From positions 186,001 to 250,000 of the forward strand of contig NZ_LUTN01000003.1 in assembly GCF_002111595.1 (NCBI RefSeq): DNA of 64,000 nucleotides. The letters run 5' to 3'. The stretch is from Lonsdalea britannica (GTDB lineage: Bacteria > Pseudomonadota > Gammaproteobacteria > Enterobacterales > Enterobacteriaceae). The notes under the pieces were generated by a model. That model did no database searches. It worked only from the letters and a program-made list of their open reading frames with translations, and had not been told where the DNA came from. The position numbers and the translations under genes were made by a program. Shown here piece by piece: positions 1 to 8,724 of this stretch. Position 1 is the stretch's first letter; each line of letters starts with the position of its first letter.

Positions 1-1
1 C

Positions 2-409
2 AGTACGGTGGATGTTTTCGACATCAAAGATGCTGACGGCAATATCACCCGCGTGCAGACGCTGGATGTGATGCCGGAGGACTTCACCGGAACGCGCTGG
101 GCGGCTGATATCCATATCACGCCGAACGGTCGTTTCCTGTATACCACCGACCGCACTGCCAGCGTGGTCAGCATTCTCGGGGTGTCGGAGGACGGTAGCC
201 ATCTGACGCTGATCGGCCATCAGCCGACGGAGATCCAACCGCGCGGTTTCAATATCGACAACAGCGGTCAGTTCCTGATTGTGGCGGGTCAGAAGTCGCA
301 CTATATCGAGGTCTATCAGATCAACGCGGAAGGGGGGCATCTGCAGCCGCTGTCGCGTTATGCGGTAGGGCAGGGACCGATGTGGGTCACGATTCTGGCG
401 TTGGATTAA
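2..409 (+). CDS. pgl: 6-phosphogluconolactonase, C-terminal part (5' end outside window)
   Basis: This is the last 135 residues of a beta-propeller 6-phosphogluconolactonase of the YbhE type, which hydrolyses 6-phosphogluconolactone to 6-phosphogluconate in the pentose phosphate pathway. The reading frame is open to the window edge, so the gene starts upstream; a GTG at 8 is internal. Recognisable family stretches are the blade segment [31 protein letters not shown] and the terminal GQGPMWV. It converges with the leftward LVIVD gene, and a shared hairpin lies between them. E. coli Pgl is about 331 residues, so roughly 40% is visible here. The assignment is from family resemblance and the part that is visible looks intact. 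Confidence 0.9.
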   Translation, partial: STVDVFDIKDADGNITRVQTLDVMPEDFTGTRWAADIHITPNGRFLYTTDRTASVVSILGVSEDGSHLTLIGHQPTEIQPRGFNIDNSGQFLIVAGQKSHYIEVYQINAEGGHLQPLSRYAVGQGPMWVTILALD

Positions 410-427
410 GCTTGAAGTGATACAAGA

Positions 428-460
428 AAACCCGGTTCGGATAAGATCCGCGCCGGGTTT
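428..460 (-). terminator. Intrinsic terminator between pgl and the LVIVD gene
   Basis: An 8-bp stem AAACCCGG/CCGGGTTT lies between two convergent genes. Read leftward, the stem is followed by TTTTCTTG, so it best serves the minus-strand LVIVD gene. Read rightward, the T tract is short. Confidence 0.7.
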
Positions 461-465
461 ATGCA

Positions 466-1716
466 TTATCCGCGGTATTCGATGATAGACAGCCCGGCGT
501 TGTAGTCGGTGCTGTACACAATCCCCTCTGCATCCACAAACACGTCGCATGACTGAATGACGCGCGGGCGTCCGGGACGCCGGTCCATCATACGGTCTGG
601 CGCGGCGGGCACCAGCGCGCCGGTTTCCTTGGGATGATAGGGGTTGCTGATGTCGTAAACGCGTACGCCTGCGTTCTGGTAGGTCGCGAAGATGAGCGTT
701 GAGCTGATGAAACTGCCGGGACGGTTTTCATGCAGGTTATGCGGCCCGAAATGCGCGCCTTTCTTCACATAATCCACTTCGTTCGGCTGGGGGAAGGTCG
801 CGATGCTGACCGGGTTGGTCGGCTCGCGAATATCAAAGACCCAGATCAGCTTTTCCCCGTCTTCCTGATTGTCCAGCACCGCTTCGTCCAGCACGATCAG
901 TAAATCGCGATCCGGCAAGGGTAGCGCGGTGTGCGTGCCGCCGCCGAAGGGCGGACTCCAGTTACGATGACTGATCAGCTGCGGCTGCGTGCGGTCGCTG
1001 ACGTCCAGCAGCGTCAGTCCGCCGTCGCGCCAGCTGCCGTAAGCCGTATCGCCGCTGACGATAGCGTGATGCAGCGCGTAGCGCTTCCCGTCCGGCCAGT
1101 CAGGCGTTTCGCCGGCGGCGGTGTGCATACCCGGTAGCCAGTAACGGCCAGCGACTTCCGGTTTACGCGGATCGGCCAGATCGATGGTCAGGAAAATATA
1201 GTCGCTGTAGCCTTCCAACAGAGCGGAGACGTAAGCCCAGCGTCCGCCGACGTACCAGATGCGATGGATGCCGATGCCGTTCAACGGCAGGAAGCCGATC
1301 TCCTGCGGTTTGTCAGGGCGAGAGATATCAAAAATCCGCAGACCCGCGCTCCAGGTATTGCCTTGTTGGCGCGTATCCACCGTTTCGGCTACGGAGCGGG
1401 TGTAATACACCTTTTCCTCGGCGAAGTTTGCATCGGCAAACAGATCACGGGCGTTGACGACAAGTAACAGATCGTCATGCGTTTGCAGGTGGATATTCCA
1501 GGTGCCCGGCGGGGCGGGGATAAACCCCACCGTTTTGGGGTTGATGGGGTCGCGAACGTCGACGATGGAAACGCCCTGCGACACCATATGGCCGATATAC
1601 GCGTAGCCCCGATGAACCATCACCTGTACGCCATCAGAGCGTCCGCCCTGATCGCTGTGGCCGATGAGCCGCATATTGCGGCTGTAATCGGGGGTGGGCA
1701 AAGGTGCTGATGCCAT
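466..1716 (-). CDS. LVIVD-repeat beta-propeller protein, function unknown
   Basis: A 416-residue protein made of repeated blades with the LVIVD-type signature 'V(D/S)V.DP..P': examples are SIVDVRDPINP, RIFDISRPDKP, LTIDLADPRKP, LLDVSDRTQP and VYDISNPYHP. No signal peptide or membrane segment is evident, so it is probably cytoplasmic. GGAGG lies 7 nt before the ATG. It starts 12 nt after the stop of a periplasmic sugar-binding protein gene and is probably co-transcribed with it. LVIVD proteins have no settled activity; the family is a seven- or eight-bladed propeller scaffold. The pairing with a binding protein suggests a role in handling the bound sugar or its product, but this is inference. 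A lactonase-like role is conceivable because lactonases also use propellers; no catalytic residues can be named. Confidence 0.75.
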   Translation of the reverse strand: MASAPLPTPDYSRNMRLIGHSDQGGRSDGVQVMVHRGYAYIGHMVSQGVSIVDVRDPINPKTVGFIPAPPGTWNIHLQTHDDLLLVVNARDLFADANFAEEKVYYTRSVAETVDTRQQGNTWSAGLRIFDISRPDKPQEIGFLPLNGIGIHRIWYVGGRWAYVSALLEGYSDYIFLTIDLADPRKPEVAGRYWLPGMHTAAGETPDWPDGKRYALHHAIVSGDTAYGSWRDGGLTLLDVSDRTQPQLISHRNWSPPFGGGTHTALPLPDRDLLIVLDEAVLDNQEDGEKLIWVFDIREPTNPVSIATFPQPNEVDYVKKGAHFGPHNLHENRPGSFISSTLIFATYQNAGVRVYDISNPYHPKETGALVPAAPDRMMDRRPGRPRVIQSCDVFVDAEGIVYSTDYNAGLSIIEYRG

Positions 1717-1728
1717 AACTCGCCTCCG

Positions 1729-2802
1729 TTATTTTGCTTTTGCAGCCAGTGTAGCAAACCACGGGGCGATGAAATCATCGGTCTGACCCCAGCCCGGAAT
1801 AATCTTGCCAAGGCTGGCGACATTGACCGGACCCGGCTGGCTTGCCAGCAGCGCCTGCGGAATTGAGGCGGCGGTAAATTCGTAGGTGGCAGGCGTTGGC
1901 TCGCCGGCGATTTTGTTCGCGACCAGTCGCAAGTTCACTTTACCGATCAGTTTCGGGTCCACGGCGACGCTGACTTTCCACGGGCTTGAGGCTTCACGCA
2001 TCAACTGCAGATCCTGATTGGAGATGTCGATGCTGTAGAGCTTGATTTCTGTCCGACCGTTCTCTTTAAGCGCTTTGTAAGCGCCCTGGCTGAAGGCATC
2101 CCAGGTTCCCCAGATCGCATCGATTTTCCCTTTCGGGTATTTCGCCAATACCGCGCCGACTTTGTTGGCGGTGTCGCCCTGCACGTCGGAAGAGACGGCG
2201 CCGATGGATTCCAGCTCTTTAATGCCGGGATTGGCTTTCAGCAATTGCTGGTAGGCCGCCTGACGGCGTTCCATCGGCGGGAATCCGGCTACCCACAGCT
2301 TGATGATATTGGCTTTGCCGTTGAAATCTTTAACCAATTGTCCGAAGGACTCCTTGGTCAGAGAGGCGTCATCCTGTTGGGTGACGGTAACGCCGGGAAT
2401 ATCTCGATTCACCGCGGTGTCGAATACTGCGACCTTGATGCCGCTGTCCACGATGCGCTGCAACAGCTCGGTGGAGTAAGGATCACGCCCCTGAGACAGA
2501 ATAATGCCGTCGTATTTTTGACTGATAGCCTGATTGACGAAGTCCTGGAAGCGGGCATCGTCGCCATTGCTCAGGAATGTGCTGACTTTGAAGCCGAGTT
2601 TTTTCCCTTCTTCCAGTACGCCGGAAACGAACTGAGTAGTGTTGTCATCGGAGCCCAAATTACGGATGACGGCGATACGCACCGGACCGTTATGGTTGGC
2701 TAGCGCGGCAGGCAGCGGAGCGAGAGTAGGGGTATTTTCTGCCAACGCAGGCAGCGCGATCGTCATGCTTAATGCCACTAACGCGGCGTGAAACTTCTTC
2801 AT
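1729..2802 (-). CDS. Periplasmic sugar-binding protein of an ABC transporter (RbsB-like), orphan
   Basis: A 357-residue type I periplasmic binding protein (Peripla_BP_4, ribose/autoinducer-2 type). It has a clear signal peptide ending in ALPALA, then a mature chain starting IAVIRNLGSDDN-like with the usual two-lobed motif order: a DGIILSQ-type strand, VAVFDTAVN, and IDAIWGTWDAFSQGA, where binding loops normally lie. Two ATGs are adjacent; the second (2802) sits 6 nt after AAGGAG and is preferred. The ligand is unknown; the family suggests a pentose or other monosaccharide. No permease or ATPase gene is next to it: downstream is the LVIVD gene, upstream a broken virK. Either the transporter partners are encoded elsewhere or the protein works as a sensor. 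Confidence 0.8.
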   Translation of the reverse strand: MKKFHAALVALSMTIALPALAENTPTLAPLPAALANHNGPVRIAVIRNLGSDDNTTQFVSGVLEEGKKLGFKVSTFLSNGDDARFQDFVNQAISQKYDGIILSQGRDPYSTELLQRIVDSGIKVAVFDTAVNRDIPGVTVTQQDDASLTKESFGQLVKDFNGKANIIKLWVAGFPPMERRQAAYQQLLKANPGIKELESIGAVSSDVQGDTANKVGAVLAKYPKGKIDAIWGTWDAFSQGAYKALKENGRTEIKLYSIDISNQDLQLMREASSPWKVSVAVDPKLIGKVNLRLVANKIAGEPTPATYEFTAASIPQALLASQPGPVNVASLGKIIPGWGQTDDFIAPWFATLAAKAK

Positions 2803-3050
2803 CATGGGCTCCTTGGTGGGAAATCGTGTTGCCAGTTTATGGATATCTTTATGTCTGGATGTCTATTTATCTGGATGAAGCATCATAGCGACAACGGTGA
2901 AAGGTGCAAAGAGCCCGCGTTATGTTTTTTGGTTTTATCTTATAACGGGTTGTTCGCGAGGTTTGAGAGCAGGGCGTAGCGTAAAAGGAGAATGCAGCAG
3001 AGGCGTAAATTGCGGCTCCCGCTCAGCGACGGCGGGAGCTAGATTGAGGC

Positions 3051-3481
3051 TTATTTAGCGAAGAAAGAAACGCCCTGACCGACGTTGCAGCGATAGCTTA
3101 GCGCCGTGCCGCGCTGTTGCAGGCTGGGCAGATCGTACATGTAGGTCGTGAAATTGACGATGTTATCCGGCAGCACCTGATAGCGCATAAACTGCTGAAT
3201 GGGTTTGCCGTCGTTCGCCACCGTAAAGTGTTCATCGCTGAACGACAGAGTATTGTCTCCGGTCAAGCGATAGCCTGAATGCGCAGACCGCCACGGGTCT
3301 GGCTGGCGACGGCGCCATTCTGCGGCGTACATTGTGAAAGGTCGATACTGACGGCCACTTCACTTCCCTCATTCAGTGCATTGATGAGGGTTGACTGGCT
3401 AGTGAGAGGCTTGGCAGCGCAGGCGCTAGCGGCGACGGTCAATAAAGATACGGTTAAAAACAACGGGGTCATACGAGACAT
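3051..3481 (-). pseudogene. VirK-family secreted protein, broken by one frameshift
   Basis: Two overlapping minus-strand frames together encode one VirK-family protein (Agrobacterium VirK type, a small secreted protein of unknown activity). The first part starts at 3481 with AAGGAGG 6 nt upstream, has a signal peptide ending ASACA, and continues through the family motif DLSQC to GGLRI. The second part resumes with GYRLTGD and runs through FSDEHFTV, GKPIQQF and the terminal ALSYRC. The switch is near 3273-3276, where one base appears to be missing (CGCATT then CAGGC). With one base restored the protein would be 143 residues, normal for the family. This could be a real loss or a sequencing error; similar single-base losses occur in four other genes here. 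Confidence 0.75.
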
Positions 3482-3808
3482 AAACGTCCTCCTTGATGTG
3501 AATAAAATCCCTGTAAATCGTATTAGCTCCAAGAGCATAGACGCATCTGGCGGCCCGAGCCTAGACCTTTACGGCTTATACGTTTAAAGCACTAACAAAA
3601 AACATTAAAAAAAAATCTATTAGGCCCCCTCGGAAAACTAAATCAGGAATTCTCCGATCTCGGTTTATCCGCCACCAGTTTTGCAGCGACGTCACCATCG
3701 ATGTGTGTTCGGTTAACGCGCTCCAGAGTGGCGCGGGATAAATCTTGGAAATCAGCAGAGAAATGCAGACCGAAGGGCGTTCAAGCGACAGGGAGAATCA
3801 AAGAGGGG
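3482..3808. other. Intergenic region between virK and metG
   Basis: About 330 bases with the promoter side of virK at the left and the metG terminator at the right. A run of A residues at about 3597-3616 is AT-rich. No reading frame here is supportable as a gene, and I see no clear RNA or repeat. Confidence 0.5.
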
Positions 3809-3810
3809 AG

Positions 3811-3840
3811 TAAAAACAGGCTGAGCCGAAGCCCAGCCTG
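3811..3840 (-). terminator. Intrinsic terminator of metG
   Basis: On the minus strand, a CAGGCTG/CAGCCTG stem with a GCTTCGGC apical stem-loop is followed by TTTTTA just after the metG stop codon. It is a standard stable-loop terminator. Confidence 0.85.
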
Positions 3841-3847
3841 ACAATAA

Positions 3848-5878
3848 TTATTTCACCAACATACCCGGCTGTGCGCCGCTGTCCGGGCTCAGCAGGAAGA
3901 TGTCTTTTCCGCCGGGGCCTGCCGCCATCACCATGCCTTCGGAAATACCGAAACGCATCTTACGCGGTGCAAGGTTCGCGACCATGATCGTCAGGCGGCC
4001 TTCCAGTAGGGCCGGATCGGGATAGGCTGCGCGGATCCCCGAGAAGACCTGACGCGTTTCGCCGCCCAAATCTAAAGACAGACGCAGCAGCTTGTCCGAA
4101 CCGTCCACCAGCTCCGCTTTTTGAATCAGCGCGATACGCATATCGACCTTGTCGAAATCGTTGAACGTGATGGTGTCCTGAATCGGATTGTCCGCCAGCG
4201 GTCCGCTGACCGGCGCGGCGGCGGCGGCGATATCCTGCTTGGAATCTTCAACCATCGCTTCGATGTTTTTCGGATCGATACGGTTGAACAGCGCCTTGAA
4301 CGGATTAACCTGATGGCCCAGCAGCGGTTGAGCCAGCGCATCCCACTGCAGATCCGTGTTCAAGAATGCCTCGGCACGTTCGGCCAGCGAAGGCAGTACC
4401 GGCTTGAGGTAGGTCATCAAGACGCGGAACAGGTTGATACCCATTGAACAGATCGCGTGCAGGTCGGCATCACGGCCTTCTTCCTTCGCCACGACCCACG
4501 GCGCCTGCTCGTCGACGTAGCGGTTGGCCAGGTCGGCCAGCGCCATGATTTCACGAATGGCTTTGCCGGATTCACGGCTGCTGAAGGCGTCGGCAATGCT
4601 GTCGGCCGCGTCGGTAAAGGTTTTGTACAGCGCCGGGTCGGCCAGCGTATCGGCCAGCTTGCCGTCAAAACGCTTATTGATGAAGCCCGCGTTACGTGAA
4701 GCCAGGTTGACGACTTTGTTGACGATGTCGGCGTTCACGCGTTGTACGAAGTCTTCCAGGTTAAGGTCGATATCGTCAATGCGGGAAGAGAGCTTCGCGG
4801 CGTAGTAGTAACGCAGGCAGTCGGCGTCCAGATGCTTCAGGTACGTGTCTGCTTTGATGAAGGTGCCGCGAGATTTGGACATCTTCGCGCCGTTCACCGT
4901 CACGTAACCGTGGACAAACAGGTTGGTCGGCTTACGGAAGTTACTGCCTTCCAGCATGGCGGGCCAGAACAGACTATGGAAGTAGACGATATCTTTGCCG
5001 ATGAAATGATAGAGATCGGCGTCAGAGTCTTTATGCCAGTAATCGTCGAAATTCAGATCGTCGCGCTTGTCGCACAGGTTCTTGAATGAACCCATGTAGC
5101 CGATCGGCGCATCCAGCCAGACGTAGAAGTATTTGCCCGGCGCATCCGGCACTTCGAAGCCGAAGTAGGGCGCGTCGCGGCTGATGTCCCACTGTTGCAG
5201 ACCGGAGTCGAACCACTCCTGCATTTTGTTCGCGACCTGATCCTGCAGCGCGCCAGAGCGCGTCCAGGCTTGCAGCATGTCGCTGAAAGCGGGCAGATCA
5301 AAGAAGAAGTGTTCGCTGTCACGCATGACCGGCGTCGCGCCGGAAATCGCCGATTTCGGATCGATCAGCTCGGTTGGCGTATAGGTCGCGCCGCACACTT
5401 CGCAGTTGTCGCCATACTGATCCGCCGCTTTACATTTCGGGCAGGTTCCCTTCACAAAGCGGTCCGGCAGGAACATGCTTTTTTCCGGGTCGAACAGCTG
5501 GGAAATCGTGCGGCTCTTGATATAGCCGTTTTCTTTCAGGCGACGATAAATCAGCGTAGACAGCTCGCGGTTCTCTTCGCTGTGCGTGGAGTGATAGTTG
5601 TCGTAGCTGATGTTGAAGCCCGCGAAATCCTGCTGATGCTCCTGACTGACGGCCGCAATCATCTCCTCCGGCGCGATCCCTAACTGCTGAGCCTTCAGCA
5701 TGATAGGCGTACCGTGGGCGTCATCCGCACAGATGAAATTAACCTGGTTGCCGCGCATTCGCTGATAACGAACCCAAATATCCGCCTGAACGTGTTCAAG
5801 CATGTGGCCGAGGTGGATAGGACCGTTAGCATAAGGCAGCGCGCACGTTACCAGAATTTTTTTTGCGACTTGAGTCAT
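3848..5878 (-). CDS. metG: Methionyl-tRNA synthetase
   Basis: A 676-residue methionyl-tRNA synthetase (E. coli 677), which charges tRNA-Met with methionine in the cytoplasm. Visible features in order: the class I HIGH-type motif HLGH near residue 22; a zinc knuckle with CPKC and CEVC near 145-160; the KMSKS motif (AKMSKSRGT) near residue 333; and a C-terminal EMAP/OB-fold tRNA-binding domain from about 570, beginning FDKVDMRIA. The frame is open 37 codons further upstream, but the start MTQVAKK matches the family and is adopted. It is divergent from mrp, as in E. coli. Confidence 0.98.
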   Translation of the reverse strand: MTQVAKKILVTCALPYANGPIHLGHMLEHVQADIWVRYQRMRGNQVNFICADDAHGTPIMLKAQQLGIAPEEMIAAVSQEHQQDFAGFNISYDNYHSTHSEENRELSTLIYRRLKENGYIKSRTISQLFDPEKSMFLPDRFVKGTCPKCKAADQYGDNCEVCGATYTPTELIDPKSAISGATPVMRDSEHFFFDLPAFSDMLQAWTRSGALQDQVANKMQEWFDSGLQQWDISRDAPYFGFEVPDAPGKYFYVWLDAPIGYMGSFKNLCDKRDDLNFDDYWHKDSDADLYHFIGKDIVYFHSLFWPAMLEGSNFRKPTNLFVHGYVTVNGAKMSKSRGTFIKADTYLKHLDADCLRYYYAAKLSSRIDDIDLNLEDFVQRVNADIVNKVVNLASRNAGFINKRFDGKLADTLADPALYKTFTDAADSIADAFSSRESGKAIREIMALADLANRYVDEQAPWVVAKEEGRDADLHAICSMGINLFRVLMTYLKPVLPSLAERAEAFLNTDLQWDALAQPLLGHQVNPFKALFNRIDPKNIEAMVEDSKQDIAAAAAPVSGPLADNPIQDTITFNDFDKVDMRIALIQKAELVDGSDKLLRLSLDLGGETRQVFSGIRAAYPDPALLEGRLTIMVANLAPRKMRFGISEGMVMAAGPGGKDIFLLSPDSGAQPGMLVK

Positions 5879-6104
5879 AGTGGGGAACTTGCTTGTTAAT
5901 GAGTGAGAAAGAGCCACGATGTTAACCGATAGCGGCGCGGTGCGTAAACCTGTTCTGGATGCGGCTTCACGTGCGCTAGCCCGCGACAAACGGCGCTCAG
6001 GCAGCGCTTGAAAAGACTTTGTTCCGTGCCGGTACGCCCGTTCGCGGCGTTCTGTTATGCTTAAAGCCGTGTTCTGATTAATGACAAAATTTCAAGGAGC
6101 CGGG

Positions 6105-7214
6105 ATGAAAGATAACCTCCCCGGGCACAGCCCTGACGCGCTGCACGAGACGGTGAGCCGCGTACTTGCCGCCTTTACACACCCGACGTTGAATAAAGAT
6201 CTGATGGCGCTCAACGCGCTGCATCACTGCGCGCTGCTGGATGACGTGCTGCACATTGAGCTTGTGATGCCTTTTGTCTGGCTGAGCGGGCTTGAGGTGC
6301 TGAAGGAGTCGGTCAGCGACGAACTGCTGCGTCTCACCGGCGCGAAAAGCGTGGAGTGGCGGCTGACGCACGCGATTGCCACGTTGAGCCGAGCGAACAA
6401 TCAGCCCGGCGTCAAAGGCGTGAAAAACATCGTGGCGGTCAGCTCCGGCAAAGGCGGCGTCGGCAAGTCCAGCACTGCCGTGAATCTGGCGCTGGCATTG
6501 GCGGCGGAAGGCGCGAACGTGGGGATCCTCGACGCGGATATCTACGGGCCGTCCATTCCTACCATGTTGGGAACGACGCATGAACGGCCAACATCGCCGG
6601 ACGGCGAGCATATGACGCCGATTGTGGCGCACGGCATCGCCTCCAACTCCATCGGCTATCTGGTCACGGATGACAATGCCATGGTGTGGCGCGGGCCGAT
6701 GGCCAGCAAAGCGCTATTGCAGTTATTGCAGGATACGCTGTGGCCCGATCTCGACTATCTGGTGTTGGATATGCCGCCGGGGACGGGCGATATCCAGCTG
6801 ACGCTGGCGCAGAACGTGCCGGTGACTGGCGCTGTGGTGGTCACCACGCCGCAGGACATCGCGCTGGTGGATGCGATGAAAGGCATCGCCATGTTCGAGA
6901 AAGTGAAGGTGCCGGTTCTGGGTATCGTTGAAAACATGAGCGTGCATATCTGTAGCCACTGCGGTCATCTGGAGCCTATTTTCGGCACGGGCGGCGCGCA
7001 AAAGCTGGCGGAAAAATATCACTGTGCGCTGCTGGGCCAACTGCCTCTGCACATCGCTTTACGTGAAGATCTCGATCGCGGCGAACCGACCGTGGTCAGC
7101 CAGCCCGACAGCGAGTTTACCTCGCTCTATCGCGAGCTGGCCGGGCGGGTCGCCGCACAGCTGTACTGGCAAGGCGAAGTCATCCCCACTGAAATCGCGT
7201 TTCGCGCGCTATAA
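6105..7214 (+). CDS. mrp: Iron-sulfur cluster carrier ATPase Mrp/ApbC
   Basis: A 369-residue P-loop ATPase, the same length as E. coli Mrp, that binds and transfers Fe-S clusters. It has an N-terminal MIP18/DUF59-like domain (residues 1-95), then a deviant Walker A (SSGKGGVGKSS), the ILDADIYGPS A' motif, VLDMPPGTGD as Walker B, and the cluster-ligand motif CSHC near residue 285. The ATG at 6105 is chosen because AAGGAG lies 7 nt upstream; an earlier in-frame ATG at 6081 has no ribosome site. It is divergent from metG across a 226-bp gap. Confidence 0.97.
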   Translation: MKDNLPGHSPDALHETVSRVLAAFTHPTLNKDLMALNALHHCALLDDVLHIELVMPFVWLSGLEVLKESVSDELLRLTGAKSVEWRLTHAIATLSRANNQPGVKGVKNIVAVSSGKGGVGKSSTAVNLALALAAEGANVGILDADIYGPSIPTMLGTTHERPTSPDGEHMTPIVAHGIASNSIGYLVTDDNAMVWRGPMASKALLQLLQDTLWPDLDYLVLDMPPGTGDIQLTLAQNVPVTGAVVVTTPQDIALVDAMKGIAMFEKVKVPVLGIVENMSVHICSHCGHLEPIFGTGGAQKLAEKYHCALLGQLPLHIALREDLDRGEPTVVSQPDSEFTSLYRELAGRVAAQLYWQGEVIPTEIAFRAL

Positions 7215-7224
7215 CGCGCCATTC

Positions 7225-7249
7225 CTGTTCGCGTCCTGCTCGGACGCGA
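7225..7249 (+). terminator. Hairpin after mrp
   Basis: A 10-bp perfect stem GTTCGCGTCC/GGACGCGAAC starts 10 nt after the mrp stop. There is no T tract (CCCCTCTCC follows), so it may stabilise the 3' end or act with Rho rather than be a full intrinsic terminator. Confidence 0.4.
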
Positions 7250-7292
7250 ACCCCTCTCCCGCTTAGTGCTGGCGTGAAAGCGGCTAACTCCC

Positions 7293-7298
7293 TATAAT
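7293..7298 (+). promoter_or_regulatory. Candidate -10 element of the udk promoter
   Basis: A perfect TATAAT occurs in the context CTCCCTATAATTGCGG, about 70 nt before udk, with a GC-rich discriminator like those of stringently controlled promoters. No good -35 hexamer is visible at the usual distance, so this is tentative. Confidence 0.35.
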
Positions 7299-7366
7299 TG
7301 CGGCGTTCAGACACCCTATGCGGTGTGTCCCTTCTTTTATTTTTCGTAAACCAGGTCTTTATTGCC

Positions 7367-8008
7367 ATGACTGACAAGTCTCACCAGTGTGTCATTATCG
7401 GGATTGCCGGAGCCTCTGCATCCGGTAAAAGTCTCATAGCCAGTACCCTTTACCGTGAGTTGCGTGAACAGGTGGGCGATGAACATATTGGTGTCATTCC
7501 GGAAGACTGCTATTACAAGGATCAAACCCATCTGACGATGGAAGAGCGGGTGAAAACCAACTATGACCACCCCAGCGCCATGGACCACAATCTGCTGTTA
7601 CAGCATCTGAGAATGCTGAAGGGCGGACAGGAAATCGCGCTGCCGCAGTACAGTTATGTGGAGCACACCCGCCTTGAAGAAACGGTGCTTCTCGAGCCGA
7701 AGAAAGTCATTATTCTGGAAGGCATTCTGCTGCTGACCGATGCCCGTCTGAGGGGCGAACTCAACTTTTCCATCTTTGTCGATACGCCGCTGGATATTTG
7801 CCTGTTGCGCCGTATGCGTCGCGACGTCAACGACCGAGGTCGTTCGATGGACTCCGTGATGGCGCAGTACCAGAAAACTGTACGTCCGATGTTTTTGCAA
7901 TTCATTGAACCGTCTAAGCAATATGCGGACATCATCGTACCGCGCGGGGGTAAAAACCGCATCGCTATCGATATTTTGAAGGCGAAAATCAGCCAGTTCT
8001 TTGAATAA
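7367..8008 (+). CDS. udk: Uridine kinase
   Basis: A 213-residue uridine/cytidine kinase, which phosphorylates uridine and cytidine with GTP in pyrimidine salvage. The length equals the E. coli enzyme and nearly all residues are recognisable. The P-loop GASASGKS is near residue 15, the DCYYKD substrate loop near 46, and the [10 protein letters not shown] motif near 65. The frame is open 23 codons upstream, but MTDKSHQ is the family start. It is followed by dcd after 86 nt and is probably transcribed with dcd and asmA, the same order as in E. coli. Confidence 0.97.
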   Translation: MTDKSHQCVIIGIAGASASGKSLIASTLYRELREQVGDEHIGVIPEDCYYKDQTHLTMEERVKTNYDHPSAMDHNLLLQHLRMLKGGQEIALPQYSYVEHTRLEETVLLEPKKVIILEGILLLTDARLRGELNFSIFVDTPLDICLLRRMRRDVNDRGRSMDSVMAQYQKTVRPMFLQFIEPSKQYADIIVPRGGKNRIAIDILKAKISQFFE

Positions 8009-8024
8009 ACTGTTACGAGCAGGC

Positions 8025-8059
8025 GCTGCCGCCCTCGGTCACTCAGAACCGACGGCAGC
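8025..8059 (+). other. Inverted repeat between udk and dcd
   Basis: GCTGCCG and CGGCAGC form a 7-bp stem closing a 21-nt region that can pair further (CCTCGGT with ACCGA). There is no T tract. It may be an RNA processing or stabilising hairpin within the operon. Confidence 0.35.
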
Positions 8060-8094
8060 GGAGTAACCTGTCTAAATCCTGAGCGGAGAAAATG

Positions 8095-8676
8095 ATGAGA
8101 CTGTGCGATCGCGATATTGAAAACTGGCTGGATGATGGTCGGCTGGTGATTACGCCACGTCCCCCCGCAGAACGTATTAACGGCGCCACGGTAGATGTGC
8201 GTCTGGGAAATCAGTTCCGCGTCTTTCGCGGTCATACCGCGGCTTATATCGACCTGAGTGGTCCGAAAGACGAAGTCAGCGCGGCATTGGATCGCGTGAT
8301 GAGCGACGAAATCAATCTGCCGGAAGGCGAAGCCTTTTTCCTGCATCCGGGAGAGCTGGCGCTGGCGGTGACGTTGGAATCGGTGACTCTGCCGGACAAT
8401 CTGGTCGGCTGGCTGGATGGCCGTTCCTCGCTGGCGCGTCTGGGGCTGATGGTGCATGTGACCGCGCACCGCATCGATCCGGGCTGGCAGGGCCGGATCG
8501 TGCTGGAGTTCTATAATTCAGGGAAGCTGCCGTTGGCGCTCCGTCCCGGCATGATGATCGGCGCGCTCAGCTTTGAACCGCTGTCAGGCCCGGCGGCTCG
8601 GCCTTATAACCGACGTCAGGACGCCAAATACAAAGATCAGCAAGGCGCGGTGGCTAGCCGGATCGACAAAGACTAA
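8095..8676 (+). CDS. dcd: dCTP deaminase
   Basis: A 193-residue dCTP deaminase (E. coli 193), which converts dCTP to dUTP for thymidylate synthesis. Typical stretches are [25 protein letters not shown], the catalytic-site region [13 protein letters not shown] and the C-terminal nucleotide lid [11 protein letters not shown]. Two ATGs are adjacent at 8092 and 8095; the second gives the family start MRLCDRD and better spacing to GCGGAG. It lies between udk and asmA. Confidence 0.97.
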   Translation: MRLCDRDIENWLDDGRLVITPRPPAERINGATVDVRLGNQFRVFRGHTAAYIDLSGPKDEVSAALDRVMSDEINLPEGEAFFLHPGELALAVTLESVTLPDNLVGWLDGRSSLARLGLMVHVTAHRIDPGWQGRIVLEFYNSGKLPLALRPGMMIGALSFEPLSGPAARPYNRRQDAKYKDQQGAVASRIDKD

Positions 8677-8724
8677 GTCACAGACGCCGCCGCCTGATGC
8701 AGCCCGAATATCAATGAGGATGGC

